From: Chrysaora quinquecirrha
Taxonomy: Eukaryota; Cnidaria; Scyphozoa; Semaeostomeae; Pelagiidae
Assembly: GCA_014526335.1 (NCBI GenBank)
Contig: JACTAT010000221.1
Location: 400,815 to 464,814, forward strand
DNA: 64,000 nucleotides
Direction: 5' to 3'
The position numbers and the translations under genes were made by a program. How positions within the stretch are numbered: the first letter of the stretch is position 1; each line of letters begins with the position of its first letter. Under the pieces are notes generated by a model. The model saw only the letters and a list, made by a program, of their open reading frames with translations, did not search any database and had not been told where the DNA came from. This document shows positions 9,844-20,644 of this stretch, piece after piece.

Positions 9844-9871
9844 TGTATGCCACTTGTGGAAAAATCTATCC

Positions 9872-9946
9872 TTGCGTTCGCCATTCATGACAAATATATA
9901 TAAATAGTTATGGTGCTGAAGAAGGCTCAATACAGCCGAAACACAA
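9872..9946 (+). ncRNA. Hammerhead ribozyme-like fold, array 1, copy 1
   Basis: Stem III TTGCGT (9872-9877) pairs with ACACAA (9941-9946) with one mismatch. The predicted cut lies between U9878 and C9879. Stem I CGCCAT pairs with ATGGTG. The core CTGAAGA is at 9916-9922, stem II is GGCT/AGCC with a 6-nt loop, and GAA is at 9938-9940. All invariant core bases are present. One extra unpaired A separates the core from stem II. Confidence 0.55.
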
Positions 9947-10109
9947 GAATCAAAATGGGGTGAGAGCCTGGGGCTGTATGACTTGGAGAGTTACTCAGCG
10001 ATCTCATTGAGCTCTATGGCTCAGTGGAAACGTCGTTGGATCTCTGATCATGCAGTCCTGGGTTCAAATCCCATCAATTGTGGTATGCCACTTGTGGAAA
10101 AATCTATCC

Positions 10110-10184
10110 TTGCGTTCGCCATTCATGACAAATATATATAAATAGTTATGGTGCTGAAGAAGGCTCAATACAGCCGAAACACAA
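10110..10184 (+). ncRNA. Hammerhead ribozyme-like fold, array 1, copy 2
   Basis: Same fold as the previous copy, exactly 238 bp downstream. The core CTGAAGA is at 10154-10160 and the predicted cut falls between 10116 and 10117. The third unit keeps only the 5' stem III strand (TTGTGT near 10348-10354) before it degenerates into TA repeats. Confidence 0.55.
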
Positions 10185-10368
10185 AAATCAAAATGGGGTA
10201 AGAGCCTGGGGCTGTATGACTTTGAGAGTTACTCAGCGATTTCATTGAGCTCTATGGCTCAGTGGAAACGTCGTTGGCTCTCTGATCATGCAGTCCTGGG
10301 TTCAAATCCCATCAATTGTGGTATGCCACTTGTGGAAAAATCTATCCTTGTGTTCGCCATTCTTGACA

Positions 10369-10400
<32 letters not shown>

Positions 10401-11314
10401 GCATTTTGCTTGTTTTAACATCTTGCATCTAAATTTCCTAACGTCATTGTGATGTCACAATGGCTACATAAATCAAACTGTCAAAAACTCAATCAGGAAA
10501 AAAGTAATCATACGATTTGTAAAAGTAAGAAAAAACGGATTCAATGAGCATCCAACTGAAGTAAGGCCTTCATGGAGAGGATGTCAAGAGCTGTCAGAGA
10601 GGATCCATAGAGATCCATAAGAGATTATTATGCTTACTTTCTACTCATCCTCAATTGATCATTTGGCGATACACACAGAAGTAAGACCACACATTCACAT
10701 AGAGACAGGTACTGTCACTGGAATAGCCGTTAAAGCACAAGAGCTTGATTTAAGTTATTTCCAAGTCTTAAAATGGATCAGAAAGACCCGTACTGTTCTT
10801 CGCAAGCTTCGCTTTAACATTAAATAAGAGAATCCTTTACTATTCACAGAACTGTGCTTGTCTTTTTTGTGACCTAAAGCGGGCAAAACGAGCAAGTCAG
10901 GGCCAACGATTCACAAGCTCGCAATTTATCGGAGAAGTAGACCTTTTGCATATATGCCTGAAAATCATTCCGATATTATCTCGCGCATTATTCTTGCATT
11001 CATCTAGGAATAAGCACTACATATACCTGTAAAATGTGAAAGGTAGTTTTTCTTAAATTCGCTATACAAAAGAAATTTGACAAAATTATAAATAAATGCT
11101 CAAGTATATATTTACTTCGAAGCAAAATTCAACAAGCGATTTTTTCTCGCAGCTAATGTAAAGTCAAGACGTGTACGCATAGAAGCCAACGCATGCAGGA
11201 TACCTTTTTTAAGGATCTCCCGCTAGTGGGGAAAACATCTGAAAAGGGACTCTACTGAAGTATATCCAACCTTGAAATAAATAAAAATAAATTATAAGAA
11301 ATTATACTAATTAC
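10401..11314. other. No recognisable gene
   Basis: Mixed AT-rich sequence. A 65-codon frame at 10630-10827 has no recognisable domain and is not claimed as a gene. Confidence 0.5.
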
Positions 11315-11770
11315 TTGTATTCCAGCAGCATTTCTGGCACTTCATGGTCCTTGTCAGTACTTTGTGGTACTTGTCAGCGCTTTGTGGTACTCGTCAGTAC
11401 TTTGTGGTACTTCTCGATACTTTTTGGTACTTGTCAGTGCTTTGTCGTACTTGTCGGTACTTTATGGTACTTCTCGGTACTTTGTGGTTTTTGTCAGTAC
11501 TTTGTCGTACTCGCCAGTACTTTATGGTACTCTTCAAAACATTGTGGTACTTGTCAGCACTTTTGGTACTCGTCAGTACATCGTGGTACTTGTCGATACG
11601 TGGTTGTACTCGTCAGTACTTTGTGGTACTTCTTGGTACTTTGTGGTACTTGTCGGTACTTTGTGGTACTCGTCGGTACTTTGTGGTACTTTGCAGTAAT
11701 TTGTGGTAATTCTTGGCACTTTGTAGTACTTGTCGGTACATTGTGGTATCGATCACATGCTACCTTATAA
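11315..11770. repeat. Minisatellite, about 20-21 bp 'tactttgtggtacttgtcag' unit
   Basis: About 20 degenerate copies of a 'gtactttgtggtacttgtc' unit, with changes at the CAG/CGG position. All three plus-strand frames are open because the unit lacks stops, which produces spurious Tyr/Cys/Val-rich frames. Confidence 0.9.
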
Positions 11771-12779
11771 GAACGTCAATTAAGTTAGGCTCACTGTTAA
11801 CCGTTATTAAGGATTTAACAAGCTGACTTTGAATAATTTGATTTTTTACCGTAACTCTCAAAAGTCTGCTGAGCAAGGAAAGCTATCATTTTATAGATAG
11901 ACTAGCCCTTGCCCCGAGGTGCGGCCTTTTGCGCTCCGCGGGTCACATGGGCTGTGCAGCTTGTAGTGCTCATGTTTGAAGAAATGCAATGTGAAGAAAA
12001 GTACATGAGATTGGTGGAAAATATTTCTTAGGGAAAGCAGAGTATGGAGATAAAGGAATGGGAGTTGGGTTGAATGAGAAGGTTGAATTCAGATTAGTGC
12101 TTCCTGTCCCCCGAAGGTTTCCTCCCATACAGGAAATGCGGAAATTGTGCGCAGATGGGAGAAGTTGACTAGCAGCAGATTATTCTTTGAAAAGAGGGGT
12201 TGCACTGATATTCTGTTTGGAGTATGTGGTAGTAATATTTGTTGAGAAGGGTAAGTGTGATTTGTTTTGTTTCGAATGGAAGAGAATGTCGAGAGTAGGA
12301 TTGATGCATCTGGGAAAGTAACTTGAATGCGTAAGTTGCAATCATAGCCGCAGGTAAGCTTCTAGATACAGTGAAGCAAAAAATCAATACCACTTCGTCA
12401 TAGTGGAAGGTAGTGCATGTCTCTTGCAGACACATCTGTTAGCTTATGTCAGGCACAATATTAGGTACAATAGATGATATTCATTAAAAGGTGGAGGCGA
12501 ATAAGAGTAAACGGTTGCCATTGAATTAGAGTTTGTTGTTGGTGTAGGGAAAGGTTTGTTGGATGAGAAACAAATAGAAGAGGCGGACGCCATTGTTTAT
12601 AGTACTTGAATGCGTAAATAGCAACCCTAGAGGAACCATTCTTGAATATTTCCGATAGGGTGCTGCTAGAGCTATGCTGTGGGAGAAAGTGAAGGATGGG
12701 TGGAATGGTTGACGTTGAAAGAATAATTTTCTGCCGTTGCCTTTTGGCTGGAAAGTGCTGTTGATGCAGAGGAATTGTC
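11771..12779. other. No recognisable gene
   Basis: Contains short reading frames on the minus strand without identifiable domains. It is partly related to the downstream repeats: the 'gaacagaa..atcgtagcctttggccatgagggcatg' block near 12795 recurs near 13395. Confidence 0.45.
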
Positions 12780-13870
12780 TTTTTGTCTTTCCAGCTTAAT
12801 GAACAGAACAATAATCGTAGCCTTTGGCCATGAGGGCATGTTTTGCCTTTGCTATTTGTATAAGCAGAGCTGTTGCCCAAACCCCCGAATGTGTTCGTTC
12901 AAAAAGAAACCAAGAATGTTTTCCTTTGAAAATCGAAAAAACAAACAGAAATTATACACAACAAAGCTATATGAATGATACGAATAGTCAAAAGATTTTT
13001 TCGCTAAGGCTGACTGTAAACAGAACTATTGCCCTGCCTTTCAGTCCTGGAGAAGGGATAAAGAAAGGGTCACCCGAAAGTGTCGTTCAAAAAAAACGAA
13101 CCAAGAATTTTCTCCTTCGAATATCGAAAAAGCAAACGGGCATAAGTAATATTTGTAATTGCAATGTATTGCCCTGTCTTTAAGTTGTAGAGAAGGGATT
13201 AGGAGAGGGGGTCCAAATGTACAGAAATGTCAAAGTTTCGTGCAGCGAAGCAAGTCTTGAAGTCTGCAGCAAGCCAAATGTAGGGAAATGTCAAAAGGGC
13301 ATAAGTAATATTTGTAATTGCAATGTGATGTGAGATCGACATGCAACGTGGATATTTGAATTCGAGCATTCTGTTCTGTTTGTCTTTTCGGCTTAATGAA
13401 CAGAAAAATCGTAGCCTTTGGCCATGAGGGCATGTTTTGCCTTTACTATTTTTATAAGCAGAGCTGTTGCCCAAACCCCCGAATGTGTTCTTTAAAAAAA
13501 ACTAAAAATTTTTCCTTCGAAAATCGAAAAAACAAACAGAAATTATACACAACCAAGCTAAACGAATGATAATAGTTAAATGATTTTTTCGCTAAGGCTG
13601 ACTGTTAACAGAGCTATTGCCCTGCCTTTCAGTCCTGGGGAAGGGTTAAGGAAAGGGTCCTCGAATGTGTTCGTTCAAAGAAACACACCAAGAATTTTCT
13701 CCTTTGAATATCGTAAAAACGAACAGAAATTATACACAACCAAGCAAAACGAATAATTCTAATAGCTAAAGGACTTTTTCGCTAAAAGCTGATTGTAAAA
13801 AACAGAACTATTGCCCTGTCTTTCAGTATTGGAGGAGGGATTAGGAAAGGGGATTATTCCCGCTGGGAAA
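12780..13870. repeat. Degenerate tandem repeats of about 170-200 bp
   Basis: A module with 'gttgcccaaacccccgaatg', 'tgttcgttcaaa', 'aagaattttctcctt', 'atcgaaaaaacaaacagaa', 'attatacacaac', 'gattttttcgctaa' and 'attgccctgcctttcagtcc' recurs at least four times (near 12868, 13050, 13468 and 13660). Unit lengths vary and no coding capacity was seen. The family is unassigned. Confidence 0.7.
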
Positions 13871-13914
13871 ACAACAGACCCATTGTTCTTCATGGCACGA
13901 AATTCTAGATCAAA

Positions 13915-14100
13915 GAAGGGTGAGCCCCAATTACCCTAGAAGCGGGAGCACGTTTGAAAAAAATGACTTGCAACTCTACGTCTACCCCACAGGCGGCAAC
14001 TTGAGGTGTAAGCGCCAGCACCGTAGCTTCTACGGTAAGAGAGGAGTTCGCGTGACAAAACGGTTTCATAATCCCCTTACTACTTTAGTATATAAGACTT
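13915..14100. repeat. Dispersed SINE-like repeat, family S, copy 1
   Basis: Contains the signature 'gccccaattaccc', then 'aagcgg', 'ctaccccacaggcgg' and 'gagttcgcgtgacaaaacgg'. The same order occurs near 45190-45375, 46957-47050, 49245-49410, 56650-56860 and 59410-59560. It is diverged between copies and non-coding. Confidence 0.6.
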
Positions 14101-14424
14101 GTAGTTATTTGTCTAGCTATAGTAGTAGTCAGTCCCTCTGATTTGTGTAGCAGTTTTTCTGCTTCCAAATGTTTCCGTTGTTCTGTGTGGGACTTTAATT
14201 ATAGGTCTAATGCTATTTTCGTACATTTGTAAATATCGCAAAAAATTTTGTTGGAAAATAAGCTTATATTAATCCTATTTAATACATAAAATTTCTTTAT
14301 TATTTTGAATGAAAAAACCATGATAATTTTATTTGTCTTGTATAGGTCGACATTTTGAGTCGTATTCTCAGAGACTCATCTTGCTGGAAAACAACAATCC
14401 TAACTATATTTTTCCATATTTTGT
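14101..14424. other. No recognisable gene
   Basis: AT-rich spacer between the SINE-like copy and the 16-bp minisatellite. Confidence 0.5.
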
Positions 14425-15395
14425 CGCTTCTATAGTTCTATAATTACTTGCTTCTATATTTTCTTGCATTCATATTTTCTTGCATCCATATTTTTTGCTT
14501 CCATATTTTCTTGCTTCCATATTTTCTTGCTTTCATATTTTCTTGCTTCCATATATTCTTGCTTCCATGTTTTCTTGCTTCCATATTTTTTTGCTTTCAT
14601 ATTTTCTTGCTTCAATGTTTTCTTGCTTCCATATTTTCTTGCTTCTATATTTTCTTGCTTCCATATTTTCTTGCTTCCATATTTTCTTGCTTCTATATTT
14701 TCTTGCTTCTATATTTTTTTGCTTCCATATTATCTTGGTTCCTTATTTTCTTGCGTCCATATCTTCTTGCTTCCATATTTTCTTGCTTCCATAGTTTCTT
14801 ACTTCCATATTTTTTCTTTTCCATATTTTCTTGCTGCTATATTTTCTTGCTTCCATATTGTCTTGCTTCCATATTTTCTTGCTTCTGTATTTTCTTGATT
14901 TATTATTTTCTTACTTCCATATTTTCTTGCTTCCATATTTTCTTTCTCCTGTATTTGCTTGCATCCATATTTTCTTGCTTTCATATTTTCTTGCTTCCAT
15001 ACTTTTTTGCTTCCATATTTTCTTGTTCCATATTTTCTTGCTTCCATATATTCTTGCTTCTGTATTTTATCGCTTTCATATGTTTTTGCTTTCATATATT
15101 CTTGCTTCTGTATTTTCTTGCTTCTTTCTTTTGCTTCCATATTTTCTTGCTTCCATATTTTCTTTCCTCTATATTTTCGTGCTTCCATATTTTCTTGCTT
15201 TCATATTTTCTTGCTTCCATATTTTTTTGCTTCTGTATTTTCTTGCTTCCATATTTTCTTGCTTCCATATTTTATTGCTTCCATATTTTCTTGCTTCTGT
15301 ATTTTATTGCTTCCATATTTTCTTGCTTCTGTCTTTTCTTGCTTCTATATTTTCCTGCTTACATATTTTCTTGCTTCCATATTTTCTTGCTTTCC
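14425..15395. repeat. 16-bp minisatellite 'cttccatattttcttg', about 60 copies
   Basis: Nearly 1 kb of a 16-bp unit with scattered substitutions. Because three units make 48 bp and the unit lacks stops, all three plus frames are open. They give hydrophobic Phe/Leu/Ser/Cys-rich frames (up to 324 codons) with a 16-residue period. These are artefacts of the repeat, not membrane proteins. Confidence 0.95.
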
Positions 15396-15756
15396 ATATT
15401 CAAACTTAGACCACTTGGTTAAAAAGACTAATTTTTCCTCCACTATTGGGGCAAGCAAAAGGGCCTACTGGGGCAAATGACCCATTAATAAGTATGTTTA
15501 AAATCCCCTGAACGCGTGTGGCCTAAATATCCGCCATTATGCTAATAATCAACAGAACAACAACTACAACATTATAACGTTATATCTCCCTTTTTGTCTA
15601 TAAAAAGACAAAAGGGGTATCATAGTGATTATTGGAAAACAAAACAAAACAAAATTAATATTTAATTTGAGAGAGCTATTTGAAAGATTTCTTTTGTTTC
15701 GTGCCTGTCTCTTTCTTTTCTCACCAAACAAGTTCATTGATCTAGCAGTAAGGACT
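15396..15756 (-). other. Probable gypsy 3' untranslated/terminal region
   Basis: On the minus strand this continues the gypsy element past the MULE-like insertion. 'SPYC' and a stop follow directly after the duplicated target site, then an AT-rich stretch. No certain LTR boundary was found. Includes 'tataaaaagac' near 15600. Confidence 0.35.
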
Positions 15757-17284
15757 GACAATTTTGGGCTATCTGTAAAACATGGAGTGTGGAATTATGG
15801 AGTGGAATGGTGGAGTGGAGTGGAGTGATATGGAATACGCTTATTTTAGGATGTTTTGCAATAAAAAATACATCAAAATGCTCCTCGTAGTCTTCTGAAC
15901 CTATCTAAGTCATAATATTGCTAAAATATACTACCAATTTCATGAAATTACCATCGCCATCAAAACAATAGAACCCAGACAGCTTCCAGACGCGAGTTTT
16001 CGGATGAAAAATCTGTAAAACATGGAGTGCTGGAGTGGAGTGGAATGGTCAACTGGAATGTGAAAATTAAGGGACATATGTTGACAAAAATGTAACAAAA
16101 TTTATACCAAAATCTTCCTCTTGGTCTTCTGAATTGAAATAACAGTAAACTTTATATAAATATTTTCGAAATGAACGTCTTTTTGAGTATCAAGAAAACC
16201 CTGCCTTCTGGCATCTTCCTTCAAGTTTCAAGAATGCACCCAGTGGATGAAAGCCGAGCCGCCGGGCAGACATGTCGCAATTATCTCATTAATGTAAATA
16301 AGAAGTCTTGCCAACACTTGTAGAGTTTTCGACGGGGGGTTCGTACAGGGTCGTATAACAAAGGCTAACTCTGGTCGGAATGCTTTGAATATTTTTGTTG
16401 CATCGCGAAAATAATTGAGAACAATATGTTGCACATTAACTCGATCCTATTGAAATGCAAAAGTTTTTTTTCTGTGACACGGAAATTGATGCAGGGAATC
16501 GCTTTTGTGAACCTCGGACTGAAATATTAAAGATTTTTCAGTATTATAAAAATCCTTTTCTACCCAAAATACAGACTTATTACATGATTCCCAGTTACAG
16601 AATCAAAGCGAGACTAAAACCAAATCGAGATCGCACCCCCCAAGGCTCATATTCAAAGCATTCCGACCAGAGTTAGCCTTTGTTATACGACCCTGTACGA
16701 ACCCCCCGTCGAAAACTCTACAAGTGTTGGCAAGACTTCTTATTTACATTAATGAGATAATTGCGACATGTCTGCCCGGCGGCTCGGCTTTCATCCACTG
16801 GGTGCATTCTTGAAACTTGAAGGAAGATGCCAGAAGGCAGGGTTTTCTTGATACTCAAAAAGACGTTCATTTCGAAAATATTTATATAAAGTTTACTGTT
16901 ATTTCAATTCAGAAGACCAAGAGGAAGATTTTGGTATAAATTTTGTTACATTTTTGTCAACATATGTCCCTTAATTTTAACATTCCAGTTGACCATTCCA
17001 CTCCACTCCAGCACTCCATGTTTTACAGATTTTTCATCCGAAAACTCGCGTCTGGAAGCTGTCTGGGTTCTATTGTTTTGATCGCGATGGTAATTTCATG
17101 AAATTGGTAGTATATTTTAGCAATATTATGACTTAGATAGGTTCAGAAGACTACGAGGAACATTTTGATGTATTTTTTATTGCAAAAAATCCTAAAATAA
17201 GCGTATTCCATATCACTCCACTCCACTCCACCATTCCACTCCATAATTCCACACTCCATGTTTTACAGATAGCCGACAATTTTG
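15757..17284. mobile_element. Palindromic MULE-like element with 10-bp target duplication
   Basis: The element 15767-17274 starts GGCTATCTGTAAAACATGG and ends with its complement. The arms (15767-16398 and 16649-17274, about 630 bp each) are nearly perfect inverted copies around a 250-bp centre. The flanks carry the direct repeat GACAATTTTG at 15757-15766 and 17275-17284. A 9-10 bp duplication with long TIRs fits Mutator-like (MULE) elements. No transposase frame is present, so it is non-autonomous. It lies in the C-terminal end of the gypsy polyprotein. The arms are rich in GGAGT/ACTCC repeats near the tips. Confidence 0.8.
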
Positions 17285-18420
17285 CGCCGACTTCTAGTTG
17301 TTACAGGTTGGTAGACTTCTCCTTGACAGAAGTCATATCTCGTTTCTTCGCTTTCTCCGCTTTGTTTGCCAGTATTGGTCTTAGGTGCTTCTGCCTCTTC
17401 CACCCTGTCGTCTTCTTGCTGATTGTCATTAGCCAGGGGTGCAGGATCAGGCAGGTCATTGTAGTCTTCACCTGATGTTTGTTTGGACGTTTTCAGAAAT
17501 CTTATGTTGCGTCACAGAATTTGCTCTTCATTTGTCTGTACAATGTAGGATCGAATGTCAGCTTTTCTTAAATTTTTTCCTATCTTCCAGCGTCCAGAGC
17601 GGTCTTGTCCACTCGGTTTTATGTGGAAAATTTCATCTTTCTGCAGCTCTAGGAGCTCCTTGCTACCCCTGTTGAAATATTTTGATTGTATACTTTTTCG
17701 CGCTCGAAGATTGTTACTTACTCTTGTCTGTGTCTGTGGCTGCAACAGCTAACTTGATGTTGGGTGAAAAGATTCCATCCGACGACCAAACATCCGTTGT
17801 GCCGGTGATGAGTCCATTCCTTCCGATTGAGTGTTCCGCCATTCTAGAAGTGCGAGGTAAAAGTCATTATGGGAGTCCTTTGCCTTCTTGATCAGGAGTT
17901 TGATGGTCTTGATTGCATTTTCCGCTTTTCTGTTGCTCTGGGGTATTCAGGAGAGCTTGGAGCTCGTTCGAATTCATACAATCTTGCATATGCAATAAAC
18001 TCTTGTGATGAGAAAGGCATGTTTTCCCTGATCAGTTTTTTCAGGTATGCCATGAGTTGAAAGTGTCGTTTGAGTTTGAGAATAACTTTTCCCGCTGTCT
18101 TATGCTAGAGCCGGTCTGCTTCAAAATAATTTGAGTAACAATCTACAGTGCACAAGTAGTCTTTGTTGTCGATAGTAACAATATCTGAGGCAATGAATTG
18201 CCAAGGACGCTCTGGCTTCTCACGGCTGATGAGTGGTTTTTTCTGCTGTTTGGCTTGCAAGGTATTGCAAGTTTCACGTCTTGCTATGAATTTGCTATGA
18301 AGTCGGTAATGTTCTCGTTCATTTTGGCCAATAATCTACCTCACGAGCTCGCCTGAAGCAGCTTTGAATACCTGTATGGGCGGCATGAAGTTTTTCACAA
18401 ATCTGTTTGCGCAATGATGT
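17285..18420 (-). pseudogene. Gypsy integrase catalytic core and C-terminus (degraded)
   Basis: Minus-strand translation gives the integrase core 'PWQFIASDIVTIDNKDYLC' with 'TVDCYSNYFEAD' (first two acidic positions). A shifted segment follows with 'QEFIAYARLYEFE' and 'SSPEYPRATEK', where the third acidic residue region is expected. Next comes the C-terminal 'YFNRGSKELLELQKDEI' with 'GRWKIGKNLRKADIRSYIV', ending 'YQPVTTRSRRKIV' just before the MULE insertion. The TTRSGR-like tail is typical of gypsy integrases. Several stops and shifts make this a pseudogene. Confidence 0.75.
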
Positions 18421-19384
18421 AGGGATGATCGCTCTTGGCCCTTTGAACACGATGCCATCTTGGGTTGCAAGCTCATCCCTGATGTGGAAGTAGGGTAGTA
18501 AATTTTGACTTACCTAAGCCTTCTTTTCTCGCAGGCCAGCCTGTGATAATTATCTCTATTACTTCTTTTAGAGTTTCGTCATTGGAGGTGGCTTGCTGAT
18601 TTTCTGTAAGCTGAGGTTCTGAGATAGATAGATGGTGTACCATTTGAATAGTTTCAGTGTCTTTTTCAGTATCCGAGCGAGTATCTTCAGTTGAATGGAT
18701 GTGGCCCGTGAAAGTGTGTCTGTGAGGACCATTTCTGTTCCAGGCTTGTAGCGTATTGTGACATCGCAGCTTTGTAGCTGCAATAGCAGACGTTGCAGTT
18801 TTTTTATGTAGATGCAAGTGGTTGTTCCACTATGGATAACAGTGGCTGGTTGTCAGTCTATAGCATGGTTTCTCGCCCATAAGCATACTGATGATTCTGC
18901 TCCATTCCAAAAACATGGCCCAAAAGTTCCTTCTTGATTTGGTTATAGTTTTGCTCAGCCGGTGTGAGTTCTCTGCTGCTATATGTGAAAGGTTAGCCAT
19001 CTTGGAGTAAAACAAACCCAAGACCTTTGGAGGATGCATTCCCCTGTCCCTCAACAGGTATGTTTGAATCAAAACACTTGAGAACAGTAGCTTTTGTGAC
19101 TGCAGTTTTTATGTTTTGAAATGCTGCATCGTGTTCACTGCTCCATTTCCAAACAGTATCTTTATGTGTCAATCTGCGCAAGGGTTCACATATGTCTGAC
19201 AGGCTGCTCAGAAATTCTCCGAGATACTTGACCATTCCAATGTACTCCGGAGACATCAGTTGGCTTCTCCACTTTTAGAATCGCTTTGATTTTAGCAGGA
19301 TCGAGTTTGATGCCTTCTGGGGTGAGGAGGTACCTAATGAAAGAAATATTGTCGCATTTAAAACTAAGTTTGTCAGCATCTGTT
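18421..19384 (-). pseudogene. Gypsy RT end/RNase H, duplicated block 1
   Basis: Second copy of a block also present at 19385-20350. It contains 'SPEYIGMVKYLGEFLSSLSD', 'PLRRLTHKD', the RNase H start 'KGLGFVLLQDG', 'SSRELTPAEQNY'-type sequence and 'YKPGTEMVLTDTLSRA'. At 19384-19390 the integrase start of the other copy fuses abruptly to RT sequence ('LRKQM' then 'LTNLVLNATIFLS'), marking the duplication breakpoint. Confidence 0.75.
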
Positions 19385-20644
19385 TGCGCAAAGATGTAGG
19401 GATGATCGCTCTTGGCCCTGTGAACACGATGCCATCTTGGCCTGCAAGCTTATCCCTGATGTGGAAGAATTGTTGTAAATTTTGACTTAAGCCTTCTTTT
19501 CTCGCAGGCCAGCCTGTAATAATTATCTCCATTACTTCTTTTAGTGTTTCGTCATTGGAGGTGGCTTGCTGATTTTCTGTAAGCTGAGGTTCTGAGATAG
19601 ATAGATGGTGTGCCATATGAATAGTTTCAGTGTCTTCTTCAGTGTCCGAGCGAGTTTCTTCAGTTGAATAGATGTAGGCCCGTGAAAGTGTGTCTGCGAG
19701 GACCATTTCTGTTCCAGGCTTGTAGCGTATTGTGACATCGCAGCTTTGTAGCTGCAATAGCAGACGTTGTAGTTTTTGATGTGGTATTTTCACTATGGAT
19801 AACAGTGGCTGGTGGTCAGTCTATAGCATGGTTTCTCGCCCATAAACATACTGATGATTCTGCTCCATTCCAAAAACAAGGCCCAAAAGTTCCTTCTTGA
19901 TTTGGTTATAGTTTTGCTCAGCCGGTGTGAGTTCTCTGCTGCTATATGTGAAAGGTTTGCCATCTTGGAGTAAAACAAACCCAAGACCTTTGGAGGATTC
20001 ATTCCCCTGTCCCTCAACAGGCATGTTTGGATCAAAACACTTCAGGACAGTAGCTCTTGTGACAGTATCTTTATGTGTCAATCTGCGCAAGGGTTCACAT
20101 ATGTCTGACAGGCTGCTCAAAAATTCTCCGAGATACTTGACCATTCCAATGTACTCCGGAGACATCAGTTGGCTTCTCCATTTTTAGGATCGCTTTGATT
20201 TTAGCAGGATCGACTTTGATGCCTTCTGGGGTGAGGAGGTGTCTAATGAAGGAAATATTGTCGTATTTGAAACTAAGTTTGTCAGCATTTAGCTTAATTG
20301 ATCTTTCTTTGCACGTGTTTAGAAATGTAATCATGTTGTCATCATGGTTTTTTTTAGCATCTGCATAGCTGCTCCCCTCTCCTGTCACTAGCACATTACC
20401 CGCAACAGCATACATTCCAGCAAGAATATCAAGGGCTTGATCGAAGCGGTGTTCGAAATGCTCACTGGCGGGTTTGATTGCAAATGGCATTCAGGTTTCC
20501 ATCGTCCCCAAGGTTGACTCATCATCCAAGACAATTTGTAAGTAGCCTTCTTTGAGGTCAACTTTGCTGAACACTTTTACATCAACTTGGTCATGTAAGA
20601 TGGCTTTTATGATGGGGAGAGGATAATGGCTTCTTTTTAATGTA
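19385..20644 (-). pseudogene. Gypsy RT/RNase H/integrase start, duplicated block 2
   Basis: Encodes 'LKRSHYPLPIIKAIL' near 20630, then 'PFAIKPASEHFEHRFDQALD', 'TPEGIKVDPAKIKAI', 'YIGMVKYLGEFLSSLSDIC' and RNase H with 'GLGFVLLQDGKPFTYSSREL', 'MEQNHQYVYGRE' and 'YKPGTEMVLADTLSRA'. At the RT catalytic position one reads 'YAVAGNVLV' where gypsy RTs have a (Y/F)xDDxLV box, so both catalytic Asp residues are replaced. Part of the RNase H N-terminus (a 'WKWSSEHDAAFQ' segment present in block 1) is deleted here. Confidence 0.8.

Larger units (their letters stand above)
9743..10400 (+). repeat. 238-bp tandem array 1 (hammerhead + tRNA-like boxes), about 2.7 units
   Basis: Units repeat at 238 bp: 'cattgagctctatgg' occurs at 9767, 10005 and 10243. 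Each complete unit contains tRNA-like A and B boxes and a hammerhead-like core. The array starts at 'acttggagag' directly after PLE copy C and decays in a (TA)n tract near 10370-10400. Units are about 98% alike by eye. A second array of the same unit lies at 20645-21107. It is either the terminal repeat of a PLE family or a separate retrozyme-like element. Confidence 0.85.
17275..20644 (-). mobile_element. Ty3/gypsy-type LTR retrotransposon fragment (RT-RNaseH-integrase)
   Basis: Minus-strand order: RT (20644-20160), RNase H (20165-19500), the start of integrase (to 19385), then a second, tandemly duplicated RT-end/RNase H block (19384-18420) followed by the rest of integrase (to 17285). The N-terminal side is cut at 20644 by the 238-bp array. 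Frames are broken at several points. No LTR was recognised inside the window. Confidence 0.85.

Noticed and set aside
9743..10400. CRISPR array
   Set aside because: Repeats are contiguous 238-bp units with no unique spacers, in a eukaryotic transposon-rich context.
11315..11770. Overlapping Cys/Tyr/Val-rich frames
   Set aside because: Three parallel frames over a 20-bp minisatellite; no gene-like features.
14448..15480. Long hydrophobic frames (up to 324 codons) that look like membrane proteins
   Set aside because: They come from a 16-bp minisatellite without stop codons. All three frames are open and show a 16-residue period.
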